From Adiantum capillus-veneris (lineage: Eukaryota > Streptophyta > Polypodiopsida > Polypodiales > Pteridaceae), in assembly GCA_014529385.2 (NCBI GenBank), contig CM043944.1, positions 50,476,768 through 50,540,767 on the forward strand: a stretch of 64,000 nt of DNA, given 5' to 3'. Positions within the stretch are counted from its first letter, which is position 1, and the number at the start of each line of letters is the position of its first letter. Shown here in pieces: positions 23,011 to 34,450 of this stretch. The position numbers were made by a program, and so were the translations under genes. Under the pieces are notes generated by a model. The model had not been told where the DNA came from, ran no database searches, and saw only the letters and a list, made by a program, of their open reading frames with translations.

Positions 23011-23128
23011 ATCCTCTAGGAAACAGGTTTATAATTGATCATAGATCTGACACCACAGTTCACTCGGCCCCATTGCAGTATTGTTACACGTGTAAAGCGG
23101 ACACTGATGTTGGGAAGATTCTCCTTAT

Positions 23129-23971
23129 ATGGATGTCCTACCTGGGATGACTTGGTCAGACAATGTGGATTGGGTCCACCTAGCGGCAATCATAGACACT
23201 TGGGAAAATAAGGGGACGGCCTGGGTAACACCTGACGGGGATGAAATGCCACCACTCGTACCTTTAAATATGCTACAAGAAATGCATATAGCTTCTAACA
23301 AGACCCATCCCAATATAACAAAGAAAACATACAAGTGGGTCCCTAAAGCTTCTTTAGCGACCATAGCCAGTGCTAAAAGACAGGAGCTTGGTAAGAGACG
23401 TCCCATTCATCCCAAGAAATTTAAGGAAACGTGGCGTTGGATTCCTAAACGACTATTGGAAGCCCAAGGCTACTATCAAGGAAATGATCAAATCTGGGTG
23501 CCAAAATGTAGATTGTGTTCTTACCAGTCACCTGACCCATGTGTGCCCAATCCTGTAGCTTCAAAACGAATTGACGATCGCGGAAAGAAAAAAATCACAG
23601 AATGCTACACACCCGCTCCAGAGCTAGTTTGGGTACCAAAGAAAGAACGATTTGTTCCACCTAGCGTGGGAAGGGGGGAGTCCCATGAATCTTCTAGCTC
23701 CTCATGTAATGCATCCATAGAGGTAAAAGCTTCTCCACAGCCTCCACCTACAATGTTGGACCTCCATAAAGCTATAAAGGAATCCACACCTCCCAGTGTT
23801 CAAGAATCACCTGATGGACCACTTCAAGTTCGATCGTGGGAGAGTACCTTACCACCCTTGCAACTCGATGAGGCACCTAAGGTAATAGAAAACTACTGGA
23901 AAAAATTCTCACCTATTACAAACTGGAACAATTGGTTTCAAAGGGTGACGAGCATATTTCAAACGATATGA
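23129..23971 (+). CDS. Element C WxPK-motif region
   Basis: A 280-codon open frame with no known catalytic domain. It carries four spaced tryptophan motifs: YKWVPKAS, WRWIPKRL, QIWVPKCR and LVWVPKKE (about 23331, 23433, 23490, 23627), then a Ser/Pro-rich tail ending at TGA. Comparable W(I/V)PK motifs follow the second protease-like domain of elements A (42313-42900) and B (56035-56697). In C the region directly follows AP1, with RT-RNase H-integrase absent. It stays open while gag and protease next to it carry stops. Function unknown; it may be a C-terminal polyprotein segment or an accessory protein. Confidence 0.6.
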   Translation: MDVLPGMTWSDNVDWVHLAAIIDTWENKGTAWVTPDGDEMPPLVPLNMLQEMHIASNKTHPNITKKTYKWVPKASLATIASAKRQELGKRRPIHPKKFKETWRWIPKRLLEAQGYYQGNDQIWVPKCRLCSYQSPDPCVPNPVASKRIDDRGKKKITECYTPAPELVWVPKKERFVPPSVGRGESHESSSSSCNASIEVKASPQPPPTMLDLHKAIKESTPPSVQESPDGPLQVRSWESTLPPLQLDEAPKVIENYWKKFSPITNWNNWFQRVTSIFQTI

Positions 23972-24055
23972 TCTACCCAAGGAAGGGGGGAGTGTTTGCT
24001 GACAGTCATCATTCACTCACTCCCCTCTCAACCTTCCTCCTTGACCTCTCAATCT

Positions 24056-24172
24056 CCCAATCTTAGGGAATGTATATATAAAGCCTTATACTCACAAAAA
24101 ATCTTAGGGAATGTATATATAAATCCTTAATCTTAGGGAATGTATATATAAAGCCTTATACTCACAAAAAAC
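24056..24172 (+). repeat. three tandem TATA-containing repeats
   Basis: ATCTTAGGGAATGTATATAT followed by AAAGCCTTATACTCAC, about 40 bp, occurs three times with the middle copy shortened. Each copy has a TATATATAA core. Lies just after the last coding frame of element C. Confidence 0.85.
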
Positions 24173-25669
24173 AAAAATAATAAAGAGCAAGAGCAATTAG
24201 CAAACGAGAATGCACAATAAAAGTCAAAACATTGACCAGACCTACACATTCACATCCGGTACACTGAAACAGAAGCCTATGTCATCAAACACCTTTGATC
24301 CTCATCACTCAGGTGATGGAGGGTAGGTAGAATTAGTAAAATAGGAGTGTTTCTGTTTTAGAGTTTAGTGATTAGCAAAGTTCTTTCTTCCCACTGATGT
24401 GCCTCCTAGAGGTATTCTTTGTGTTTCCTTGTGTGTACAGGAACGTGTTGCTGTGGATAGGATTTGGACCTTCATGGAATATTTCTCTCGTTCACACTTC
24501 AAATCAAGTGCAACCATCAACACAAATAGGTGTTTCTTGTCCATTAGCATTGCCCCTTATCTATTTTGCATCCATGTTTGTTTGCTTTAATTGTGATTGG
24601 TAGCATAATATCCAGCACATTTGCTTAGTATCAAACATTAAATTCAATGTAATTTTTGGTCATAATCACTTGTCTAGGTTTAAAAATTAACCAGTCCGAC
24701 TAAGCTAGTTTGACCAAGCTAAGCGTTAGAGATCTTCTCTTAATACCATGGGGAATGCCTTTCTAATAATCAATGGTTACTTAAGTTCTTAATCCAATTT
24801 AGGCAGCATTGTGTGAAATGTACTAGGGCTTCTAGTGGGCTTAGTCCCTATTGACCTTTAGCTTAAGTATTATAAAGGGAGTTTACTAGTGTGATGAGCC
24901 TGGGGAGGGTAACAGTGTTATATGACCCCCCAAAGTTACAAAATTAAAATGTTGAAAACAAACAAACAAAAAATCAAAGTTCCACAATGTAAAATCTTAA
25001 GCTGGAAGAGAAACCTCAGCTTGATTTGGTACTCCACTTACATGTATCGCCTATGGTACTAGAGCCCTAGAGGTTCCCAGTGTGGGCACTTTTCCTTCAA
25101 AAGCAAAAAACCCAAGGCATACAAAATAAGCACACACATCAAAATTGAAACAATGTGAAAAGACTTTGGGGGTCAAAGAAAAGGTAATCAGTCAGGCGAT
25201 GATTTCATGAGAAATTCCTATTATCATAGCTTAACTACAAGGTCTTCTAGGTATAGCATCCAGTCAGCCCTCGAACATGAAATACTTGGCTCTCGTGATT
25301 AAACCACTTAATTGATCAGAGAAAATTAAGAAGCTTACCCATGGTATTAATAGTCAATCTCTAGTGCCTTTCGACCGTTAAATTAGCGACCCCAGACTTG
25401 TTTAATTCTTACCTTTACATCTGTTTATGCATTTGATTATATTGAAATTTAATGTTTATTGCTGAGAAATGGTTTAAAATTCTGTCACCAATCAATTTGT
25501 CTGCCTAAAACTGCATATGCTTTTTAATTGTATATGAGAATGCAATTACTGTGCCAATGTTGTTTGATTTTGCAGTGACTGAGGAAGGCTAAGTACATTT
25601 CTCTCAAATGCTCTTCCACCTCGATGAACGCGCTGCAACTCAATAGCTTTTGAGGACGGAATCTACATC
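24173..25669 (+). other. Element C 3' non-coding region
   Basis: About 1.5 kb of AT-rich sequence between the WxPK region and the polypurine tract. No open frame with recognisable content and no RT or integrase remnant on either strand. The long 3' non-coding tail resembles the pattern in element A downstream of its WxPK region, but I see no sequence similarity. Confidence 0.6.
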
Positions 25670-25670
25670 A

Positions 25671-25682
25671 GGAAGGGGGGCA
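25671..25682 (+). promoter_or_regulatory. Element C polypurine tract
   Basis: GGAAGGGGGGCA immediately precedes the TGTTAATC start of the 3' LTR, the expected plus-strand primer position. Confidence 0.85.
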
Positions 25683-26264
25683 TGTTAATCTTCACGGCTC
25701 ACGGACACCGTATCACCTACAACGGACGTTGTATTATTTACTTGGTAGAGTCAAGTATCGGGCTTTTCGGTCCAATAGGAAAAGGGTAAGAGTGATCGCC
25801 GATGAGAGGCGCACTCTAACGGAACATTCAAGGGATTAGTTGGCTAAGCATGGGCGCCCAAGTTTGAATGCGGCGAGTTCATATAAAAGTCAACTAAACC
25901 TAAAATTAACTCATTCTCTCATTTGTGCAATTGAAGAGTACTCTTGCTCCATCTCCATCTTCTTCTTCTTCATCTTCTTGTGTGTGTGTGTATGCGTGAG
26001 AGAGAGAGCGTGTGTGTGTGTGCGATCAAGCATTGCGGTGGCACGACGGCGGAGAGGCGGTTGAGCGCGGCGTAGCGGCATCTCCCTCTTCTTCGCGGCG
26101 AGGAATCCTCTTCTTCACAACAGAAAGCGTAGAGCGGTGAGCGACACACCAACGCCTTCTTTGAACTTACTAGTTTATGCTTGTTGTGTGCTTGGAGCCA
26201 TTTGTGGCTCGCACACAGTGTATCGGCAAGTTCCTTGCATTGACACGTGCGACATATGCGCACA
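25683..26264 (+). repeat. Element C 3' LTR
   Basis: TGTTAATCTTCACGG ... CATATGCGCACA, 582 bp, homologous end to end with 17263-17914 and followed by the TSD GACCA. It has the same CATATAAAAG box and a much shorter TG/GA tract. Confidence 0.92.
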
Positions 26265-26419
26265 GACCATCACATTGCATGTGTACATACACATGTACAT
26301 TTATGAGAGGGAGAATTTTTAAGATATTATTTTTTGGCATTAGTATATTTTTTAAAGGATAGCTAAAGTTTTTTACCCATAGAAAATGGATTAAATGCCC
26401 ACAAAGACCAACCCTCACA

Positions 26420-26747
26420 TTAACACCCCAAAAGTAGAGAGATTTCCAGTTGATGGACCTTTTACCAATTCTTGGATATTTTGTTCCTTTCATTTTTAAG
26501 AGTTAACATGTGGGCCATGCTTTAAAATCTATAAATTCCTTAAATTTTGGCAGGCAAGGGTGCCAATCTAAAATCAGCGAGAGAGAACACCCCAAATGGG
26601 TAGAGAGATTTCCCAGTTGATAGACCTTTTACCAATCCTTGGATATTTTGTTCTTTTCATTTTGAAGAGTTAACATGTGGGCCATGCTTAAAAATCTATA
26701 AATTCCTTAAAATTTGGCAGGAAAAGGTACCAATCTAAAATCAACAC

Positions 26748-26755
<8 letters not shown>
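26420..26755 (+). repeat. tandem duplication, about 166-bp unit
   Basis: Two adjacent copies share AACACCCCAAA, GAGAGATTTCC, CCTTTTACCAAT, TGGATATTTTGTTC, AACATGTGGGCCATGCTT and CCAATCTAAAATCA. The second copy ends in a GA microsatellite (to about 26808). Confidence 0.85.

Positions 26756-26808
<53 letters not shown>
26753..26808. repeat. (AG)n microsatellite
   Basis: About 55 bases of AG at the end of the tandem duplication. Confidence 0.9.
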
Positions 26809-28321
<1,513 letters not shown>

Positions 28322-28353
28322 TTGGCGGCAGCAACGCACGGGTCACATACTAA
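28322..28353 (+). mobile_element. Helitron-like 3' terminus, plus strand
   Basis: GGCGGCAGCAACGCACGGG followed by TCACATACTAA, then T. Plant Helitrons end with a GC-rich hairpin a dozen bases before CTRR and insert between A and T. Here the terminal CTAA is followed by T. The 5' partner was not identified. Confidence 0.6.
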
Positions 28354-28369
28354 TCTATACTATATATGA

Positions 28370-28396
28370 CTAGTATGTGACCCGCGCATTGCTGCG
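28370..28396 (-). mobile_element. Helitron-like 3' terminus, minus strand
   Basis: Read on the minus strand: CCGCAGCAATGCGCGGG then TCACATACTAG|T. CCGC...GCGG with inner GC-AAT-GC forms a hairpin, and CTAG|T is a canonical Helitron end. It faces the plus-strand terminus at 28322-28353 across about 16 bases that themselves start TCTATACTATATA. The gene fragments at 28854-31294 lie on its upstream side in the same orientation, as expected for a Helitron carrying captured exons. Confidence 0.65.
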
Positions 28397-28419
28397 GCCA
28401 AGAAGGAGTATCATTCAAT

Positions 28420-28717
28420 TTTGTGTAACCCCCCCTCCCCCTTTCTTTAGAAGGATAACATGTGTAAGTATTTTTTATGCATCCAATTGAAGGTAGTAAC
28501 AACCATATCTTAAATGATTTATTATGTGCAATAATGCATTATGGTATCAACCTAACTCACAATGGCTTTGTGTGACAATAGAAAGTGCATAGAGAATTGA
28601 ATGAACATAACAACTGCATAACATAAACTTAAAGGACTACACATGAGGTTGGGGGGGGGGGGGGATGAAGAGAGAGAGAGAGAGAGAGTAGAATATGTAC
28701 ATGGTTTTTTTTAATTT

Positions 28718-28750
<33 letters not shown>

Positions 28751-28853
28751 GGGAAAAGGGAAACTAAACGAAAAACAACAATCCACTTCCATTACTATAA
28801 GTAGTCTTTGTAAACCCTAATATTCGTCTCTAAAGAAACTTTTTTGCAAGCCA
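28420..28853. other. non-coding, G-run and GA microsatellites
   Basis: A 14-base G-run (about 28651-28664) and GA tracts (about 28671-28689 and 28721-28749). No gene seen. Confidence 0.8.
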
Positions 28854-29152
28854 CTAAATCTTAACTAACAAAACAGCTGCAACTTCAAAACGATAGCCTT
28901 CGGGATGTTGCATTTGGTACTCGTAGAACCCATGGATGCACACAATGAACGCTCCTACCAAAATGACAATGCCCCTTACACGAGGTGTATAATAGAATCC
29001 TCCAATTCTCATATCTATCCCTTTAAGAGTATTCTGCATTGGCCAGCAAGCGATCTCTGAGCTCGCGACCCGTATGCGAGCTGAACCTGCATTACGATTC
29101 AAAGCCACAGTGATATGAAAGTACCCTTGGAGTCCTCCGAAAAACTCATGCA
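28854..29152 (-). pseudogene. terminal exon of an unidentified gene fragment
   Basis: Open frame beginning at an AG acceptor (GGAAG|TGCATGAG) and ending in TAG. It encodes HEFFGGLQGYFHITVALN, an Arg/Ile stretch, and one hydrophobic helix (GIVILVGAFIVCIHGFYEY). The upstream exon at 29271-29343 splices to it with matching phase, one base carried over making a GTG codon. I do not recognise the family. Likely a captured exon inside a Helitron-type element. Confidence 0.45.
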
Positions 29153-29270
29153 CTTCCATTAAAATGTTATCACAATAATAGTGATTGATGCAAGCCAATT
29201 GGTTAATTACAATAAGTTCAATAGCCAAAAAATATTTAAAAAAGTATTGTGCTTCATTGATGTTCCTTAC

Positions 29271-29343
29271 CTAACAACTTCAAAGCTTTCAATAATGTGT
29301 ACAACATCATGCGTACTAAGTGGGCCTCTCCAACCAGGTGGAT
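29271..29343 (-). pseudogene. internal exon of the same gene fragment
   Basis: A 73-nt open segment with a T-rich acceptor (TTTCTCATTTAG|ATCC) and a strong donor (TTAG|GTAAGG). One frame is fully open and encodes HLVGEAHLVRMMLYTLLKAL. Phase is compatible with the exon at 28854-29152, and the intron is 118 bp. The other two frames either hit a stop or do not fit the next exon. Confidence 0.45.
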
Positions 29344-30850
29344 CTAAATGAGAAAATTGTTAGTTTGAACACCAAGGTGGAAAAGTTGCAAAGGATATAC
29401 TTAGATCCTACCATAGATAAGAAACGGCGGATGATGAAGCATCCAACTAAACGTAGATACTATCCAATTCCTTCTTTGACGTGGCATCTATAAATACAAT
29501 ATTTCAACCCCGTCCAAGAAACATCATAAAATCAGCTTTTCATGACAATCAAAGTGTATAGAGAATTGAATCAACATAGCAACTATAGTATGCGATCCAC
29601 ATGTTGGTGTAATCCAAAAGAGAACACTATTGATACCGTTGAAACTTTGAAATTTGTAACAAAATCTTAGTTCTCGATCACTCATAGACATGCATAAAGA
29701 GCTACACAAATCTACTCGTTTATGTGTACGTAAGCCTTAAATTTTCAATATTTTCACATAATGAGATGGAAAAACATGAAAAATATCACGCATATGCAAC
29801 AACTTAAAGCAGAGGCAACACATAGTTTTGAGATTGTAAGAAAAGAGAATAACTTTAAATGCAATACCAATAAACCTTCAAACACCGACAAATCTTATTT
29901 ACGATTTACATTTCTACTCCATGCAAAATGCCAAAACTCTTAGGAAACAATCAACAAAATAGTTAGTGGCAAAGGATGCTTTGGTGGAGTTTCAATTGGT
30001 AATATATAATAACTATAATAACATTCAAATTTCCTACACTATCATACATCGATGACCCTTTTGTAAAAATAATCCCACAAACTCTATCGGCTTGTTTGAA
30101 CCTTCCACAATTAGGATACATTATACATACTTTGTGGATACACATCATAACAGAGTCTCAATGGTCCCTAATTTCCAAAAGCAAAGGGTTTCATAGGAGG
30201 AAGTTTGTTGCTTGCAAAGAGAAAACAAAATTTAGGCACGTGCATATGCATCAATACAATAAAATATCCCATTGAAGTGGTTTGATGTGCATGACCCTAA
30301 TCTGAAGTTGTCTACAATGGTCATTACGAACTAATAATGGGGTCTGGAAAGTGCTACCCAATTATTTGAGAGTGCATAAAGTGAACCAAATCTAAAGGAG
30401 TAAGACAATTTCTACTTGTAAACCTAAAGATAACTTTCAGAATGAAATGTAGATAGTGGAAAAATATCATGGAATCTATCAAGATTCCAAGTATTTCATT
30501 GCAACGTCCTTGAAGCTCACATAGTTAAGCATAGTTGTAACGATGGAAGCCTCTTTTCTAAAAACATGCTACCTTATGTCCCCAAGCCACAAAGGTAGTA
30601 CCTCATATTGTTTTGACCAAAAATATTATCTCAACCAAAGTCTCAAAACTTAATTTAAGTATACTCTATGGCTTCATGCTATATAGATCAAACAACACAA
30701 GTATAAAAGCAAAAAAAACAACATGTTCACTAATTTATCCTACCAACAGAGTTCAAAGCAAGGTATACTTTAGTACATCAACATAGTGAATCAAATTAAC
30801 ACACAAAAGTACGTGATTCAACTATTTCTAGTAGCCAAGGTTGAACGTTG
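29344..30850. other. AT-rich stretch, no gene recognised
   Basis: AT-rich sequence between putative exons; it may be intronic or the body of the element. A duplicated phrase AATAGAAAGTGCATAGAGAATTGAA / CAAAGTGTATAGAGAATTGAA links about 28577 and 29548. No protein or RNA gene supported. Confidence 0.4.
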
Positions 30851-31294
30851 CTATATGGCACGGCCATCAGAAGCTCGAGCCATCTTTGTCATCAATGCAT
30901 TCAATTGATTCAAATGGACCTTGAGGTGGGTTACCTCTCCTTCTAAAGCATGGACCTGGTCCTTAAGTGCATCAATTTGGACCTGGATTTCCCTATTGGG
31001 CATGTGTGAGCTTTGCATTGATTCAAATTGTTGCTCCATGCGTACCATCATGTTGAATTGGTTCTCCTCAACCTGGGCCATTCCTCCATTGAAGCGTTGT
31101 GCACATAAACGCACCTCATTGAGAAGGTCTACAATTTGTTGGCCATTCACTTGCTGAGCCACGTCCAAAAGTGCTTCCAAGTGTCGTTCAAAGTCCATTT
31201 GCCTAGACCCACTATAGACAAAGAAGTCCCATAATGTAGCCATGAGTTCATGATTCCCATCATTTACCACAGGATTAATAGAAGAGGATCCCAC
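30851..31294 (-). pseudogene. coiled-coil protein exon, unidentified
   Basis: A 147-codon open frame with strong amphipathic content: HLEALLDVAQQVNGQQIVDL, then VQIDALKDQVHALEGEVTHL and LKVHLNQLNALMTKMA, predicting a coiled coil over roughly residues 95-140. It has no upstream ATG in frame before a TGA, so it reads as an exon or a truncated gene. Same strand as the exons at 28854-29343. Family not recognised. Confidence 0.4.
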
Positions 31295-31339
31295 ACATCG
31301 AGCACTTATCTTTGCCGCTCAAACATTGGCAAACCTTGG

Positions 31340-31756
31340 AGGAGTAGACTCAATACCATCCGGCTAGGTCTCAACGATGGCATTGTTATTCATGTTGTAC
31401 AAAATGTGAGGCCACAGTCACAGGTTTTGAGAGGACCACAAGAGTCCTGTTCTCGTGGCTCTGTTGAGAAGCTATGGAATGGTAGACTACGGACGCAGGT
31501 TACTCCACTAGCAGGTACATGGAATGTATCACGAAAAGGAAAGGAAAAGGTTGTTGAACCTCCCTTTATGGATGATGCATCATCAGGTTTTTCACATATA
31601 GACATGGATTCAGATGGTTCTGAACAAAGACTTGATGAGGAATTTGGAATTCGGGCTATAAGGACACCTGGTGTAAGGAAAGTACAAGAAGATGCTAGAG
31701 GGCAAAGGAGTGACCCAGGGCCGTGCAGATCTAACAGAGTCAGAAATCCAATTTAG
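31340..31756 (+). pseudogene. Copia-2 integrase-RT linker
   Basis: Low-complexity acidic and basic linker (GFSHIDMDSDGSEQRLDEEF) leading to SNRVRNPI, a TAG (31754-31756), then KLTYDRYLGHCQ. In Copia polyproteins this linker precedes RT, and the stop replaces what is usually an aromatic residue. The frame is otherwise continuous with RT. Confidence 0.75.
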
Positions 31757-32530
31757 AAATTGACTTACGATAGGTATCTAGGACATTGCCAAGCCTACAT
31801 GGCTAAGGTGATACAGGATGTGGATCCCACATGTTTTGAGGATGCAGTTGGAAATGTGCATTGGGATGATGCAATGAATGAAGAGATGGCTGCATTGGAA
31901 GCAAATGACACATGGGAGTTGGTGCCATTGCCAAGTGGCAAGAAAGCTATTGGCTGTAAATGGGTGTATAAAACCAAGCATAAGGCTAATGGTAACATTG
32001 AGCGTCACAAGGCAAGGCTGGTCGCAAAGGGTTATGCACAGATGTATGGCATAGACTATGAGGAAACCTTATCTCCAGTGGCAAAGATGACGACTGTGAG
32101 AGCTGTCATAGTAGAGGCTGCATCTAGAGGATGGATTATGCATCAAATGGATGTAAAGAATGCCTTCTTGAATGGTGAGTTGCAAGAGAAAGTGTATATG
32201 GATCAGCCACCTGGTTTTGTCGATCCAGGTTACCCAGATTATGTATGCAGGCTTCTCAAAGCTTTGTATGGTTTGAAGCAAGGCTCTAGAGCATGGTATG
32301 ACACGATTGCCAAGTATCTTGTCAGTATTGGTTTTAGGAGAGCTCATGCTGATCACTCACTCTATGTGCGTGAGAGCGATATGGGGATTGTGGTCATTAC
32401 CATATATATAGATGACCTTATTATTGTGGGTGACAATGCTATGGAGATTGACCATGTGAAGGGTCTTCTCAAACAGGAGTTTGAAATGAAAGATTTGGCG
32501 AGTTGTGCTACTTTCTTGGCATTGAGGTGA
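31757..32530 (+). pseudogene. Copia-2 reverse transcriptase
   Basis: Full set of Copia RT motifs: NDTWELVPLPSGKKAIGCKW, VYKTKHKANG, RLVAKGYAQ, ETLSPVAKM, QMDVKNAFLNGEL, VYMDQPPGF, LLKALYGLKQ and the palm YIDDLIIVG with both catalytic aspartates. The frame breaks near 32498 at MKDL, where one G appears lost from a G-run; homology continues in the next frame as CYFLGIEV. Without that deletion it would join the RNase H frame. Confidence 0.9.
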
Positions 32531-33390
32531 TCAGGACTCGAGAGGGTGTATGGTTGTCACAGAGACAGTATGCTTTGGACATGTTATCAAAGTATGGTAT
32601 GGCTGATTGTAAGCCAATTTCTATTCCCTTGGATGTGAATGCAAAGCTGAGTGCAGAGAAGGGTGATGTTGTTGAGGATGTCAAGATGTACAGGAAGATT
32701 GTGGGTAGTCTAATCTACTTAACTATCACGAGGCCAGACTTGAGCTACATAGTAGGCTTAGAGAGTCAGTTCATGCAGCTTCCGAGGAAGCCACATTTGG
32801 ATGGAGTACGACGCACACTTCGGTATGTGCAAGGGACTCTTGACTACACATTGTTCTATGCAGCAGATGCGCCATTAGTATTGTATGGGTATACTGATGC
32901 AGATTGGGTAGGTAGCATTGTTGATAGGAGATCTACGAGTGGATTCATGTTCTCTTTTGGGAGTGCTGGTGTTACTTGGAGCAGCAAAAAGCACCCTACG
33001 GTTGGTTTATCGAGCACAGAGGCCGAGTACACAGGTGCAGCAATTGCGGCGTGCGAGGTAGCTTGGCTATGCACATTACTTGAGGACTTGGGAGTGCAGG
33101 TGGACCAACAGATTGTCATCCATTGTGACAACCTCAGCAACATGCAGTTGGCTAGGAACCCAGTGTTCCATGCCAGGACCAAGCACATAGAGGTCCATTA
33201 CCACTACGTTCGAGAGCGAGTGTTGGCGGGCGACATCGACTTGGTCTACGTCATCACAGAGGAGCAGATAGAGGATATCTTTACCAAGGCCCTCGGAGCG
33301 GAGAAGCTTCGACGTTTTCGGACTATGCTTGGACTCTGTGACATGCAGAGCTCGAGGGGGAGTGTTGAGATGTCGAGCTCTACATCTTGA
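32503..33390 (+). pseudogene. Copia-2 RT C-terminus and RNase H
   Basis: Continues RT (CYFLGIEVIRTREGVWLSQ, KIVGSLIYLTITRPDLSYIV) into the Copia RNase H: YTDADWVGSIVDRRSTSGFM, SSTEAEYTGA, IHCDNLSNMQLA and KHIEVHYHYVRE. The acidic catalytic residues are present. The stop falls 24 bases inside the 3' LTR, as is common in Copia elements. Confidence 0.9.
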
Positions 33391-33625
33391 CCGACACGGA
33401 GGATCTCTACCAGTGATTCTACAATTGGACTACACTTATAGTGCCAGCCTAGTACACTTCTAGAGAGTTCACACTTAGTCACCGCATGTACATATGTGCT
33501 ACTTTTCAGCTTTAGCACTTAGTCATTTTGTACTCTCTTTTCTTAGCGAAGAAGAAGAAGAGCTTTCAATCTCTGTGTGTTTTGTGCTTATCTTGTGTAG
33601 CTCTCTTGCATCCTCATTCTTTACA
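33363..33625 (+). repeat. Copia-2 3' LTR
   Basis: TGTTGAGATGTCGAGCTC ... CATTCTTTACA, 263 bp. The homologous solo LTR at 43618-43938 is 321 bp; the difference is mainly one block of about 58 bp near the LTR start that is missing here. Confidence 0.88.
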
Positions 33626-33628
33626 TTC

Positions 33629-33637
33629 CCCCCCCCC

Positions 33638-33687
<50 letters not shown>
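33629..33687. repeat. C-run and (CT)n microsatellite
   Basis: About 20 C residues followed by about 40 bases of CT, directly after the Copia-2 LTR. Confidence 0.93.
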
Positions 33688-33691
<4 letters not shown>

Positions 33692-34235
33692 ACAGCAACC
33701 TATCCTCTCACAAACGTGAGGATCAATGCATAGAATTGTTGTGCTTAAACAAAGATCTCTAAGATATGAACCTAATATCTTGGATCTCTCAAACTCAAAT
33801 CGCAAGTGGAAAACTCTATTGCATAGAATTACAAAGTCATAATAAACACCAAGACATATAGAAATGTATCCAGATTTTCAAAGAACATTGCCTAAAATGG
33901 AGCACAAGCATGGCAAAGCTATTGATATGTTTGTCAGATAAGCAAAAACAAGCAAGGACATTATCGTGCCACAAATGATCCAAGAGGAAATATCAACGTA
34001 GCTTGCTTCATCATGCAATTGGCAATTGGCTTGGAGTTTCTCCATTCCTAAAATTAAGGACCTTTTTTCCATCTCAAGGTTGATTATGTCCTGGATTAAC
34101 AAACAATAGTAGTAAAAAAGGGATACTTTTTTTAAAATAATACAATTGAAGCACCAAACACAACAATTTATACATACCAGTTATTGCAGTTATGTGTGGT
34201 ACTGCCAAACATGCAAATTGTTTAGGCAAGTAGAT
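33688..34235. other. non-coding stretch
   Basis: No recognisable gene or element end. It may be intron or flank of the fragment at 34236-34450. Confidence 0.4.
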
Positions 34236-34450
34236 TTAGTAGATCAACTCAGCGAACATAGAACTCTGAAGGTACTCCCAATCATCGGGAACGGAGTATC
34301 CTTCATATCTGGCAAACCATTGAGCATCATCTTCATCTTGGGAAGACACACTCTCCTTCCTTACCGAGTAGACATCGTACTCAACGTCGGAGGAGTATGC
34401 CAAAATACGCAATGTAAAGATATTCATAGATGGAAACTTCCTAAGGTCCG
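34236..34450 (-). pseudogene. terminal exon of an unidentified gene fragment
   Basis: An acidic, aromatic-rich open frame: MNIFTLRILAYSSDVEYDVY, SVSSQDEDDAQWFARYEGY, SVPDDWEYLQSSMFAELIY, then a stop. A pyrimidine-rich acceptor precedes it on the minus strand (TTGTTTTCTTATG...CTTAG|GAAG). Further candidate exons lie upstream at about 34514-34540 and 34693-34762 (ATG-started MDQMTYIFEVSFLLNVEDHP with donor G|GTATG), but phases do not all agree. Family not recognised. Confidence 0.4.

Larger units (their letters stand above)
17263..26264 (+). mobile_element. Element C: complete non-autonomous Gypsy-type LTR element
   Basis: About 9.0 kb bounded by two direct LTRs and a perfect 5-bp TSD, GACCA (17258-17262 and 26265-26269). 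Order inside: putative PBS, leader, gag with CCHC motifs, aspartic protease, WxPK-motif region, 1.7 kb of non-coding DNA, polypurine tract. I find no RT, RNase H or integrase on either strand, so it must depend on enzymes from another element. Family features (tRNA-Asp-like PBS, gag and protease resembling element A) point to the OTA clade of Ty3/gypsy. In the first 290 bp the two LTRs differ at about two dozen positions by my hand alignment, so the insertion is old. Confidence 0.93.
31295..33625 (+). mobile_element. Copia-2, 5'-truncated Ty1/copia element
   Basis: Starts in the linker between integrase and RT, continues through RT and RNase H, a polypurine tract (GAGGGGGAG, 33354-33362) and a 3' LTR. 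Gag, protease, integrase and 5' LTR are missing. The LTR matches the solo LTR inside element A (43618-43938). The exact left edge is uncertain within about 100 bp. Confidence 0.85.
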
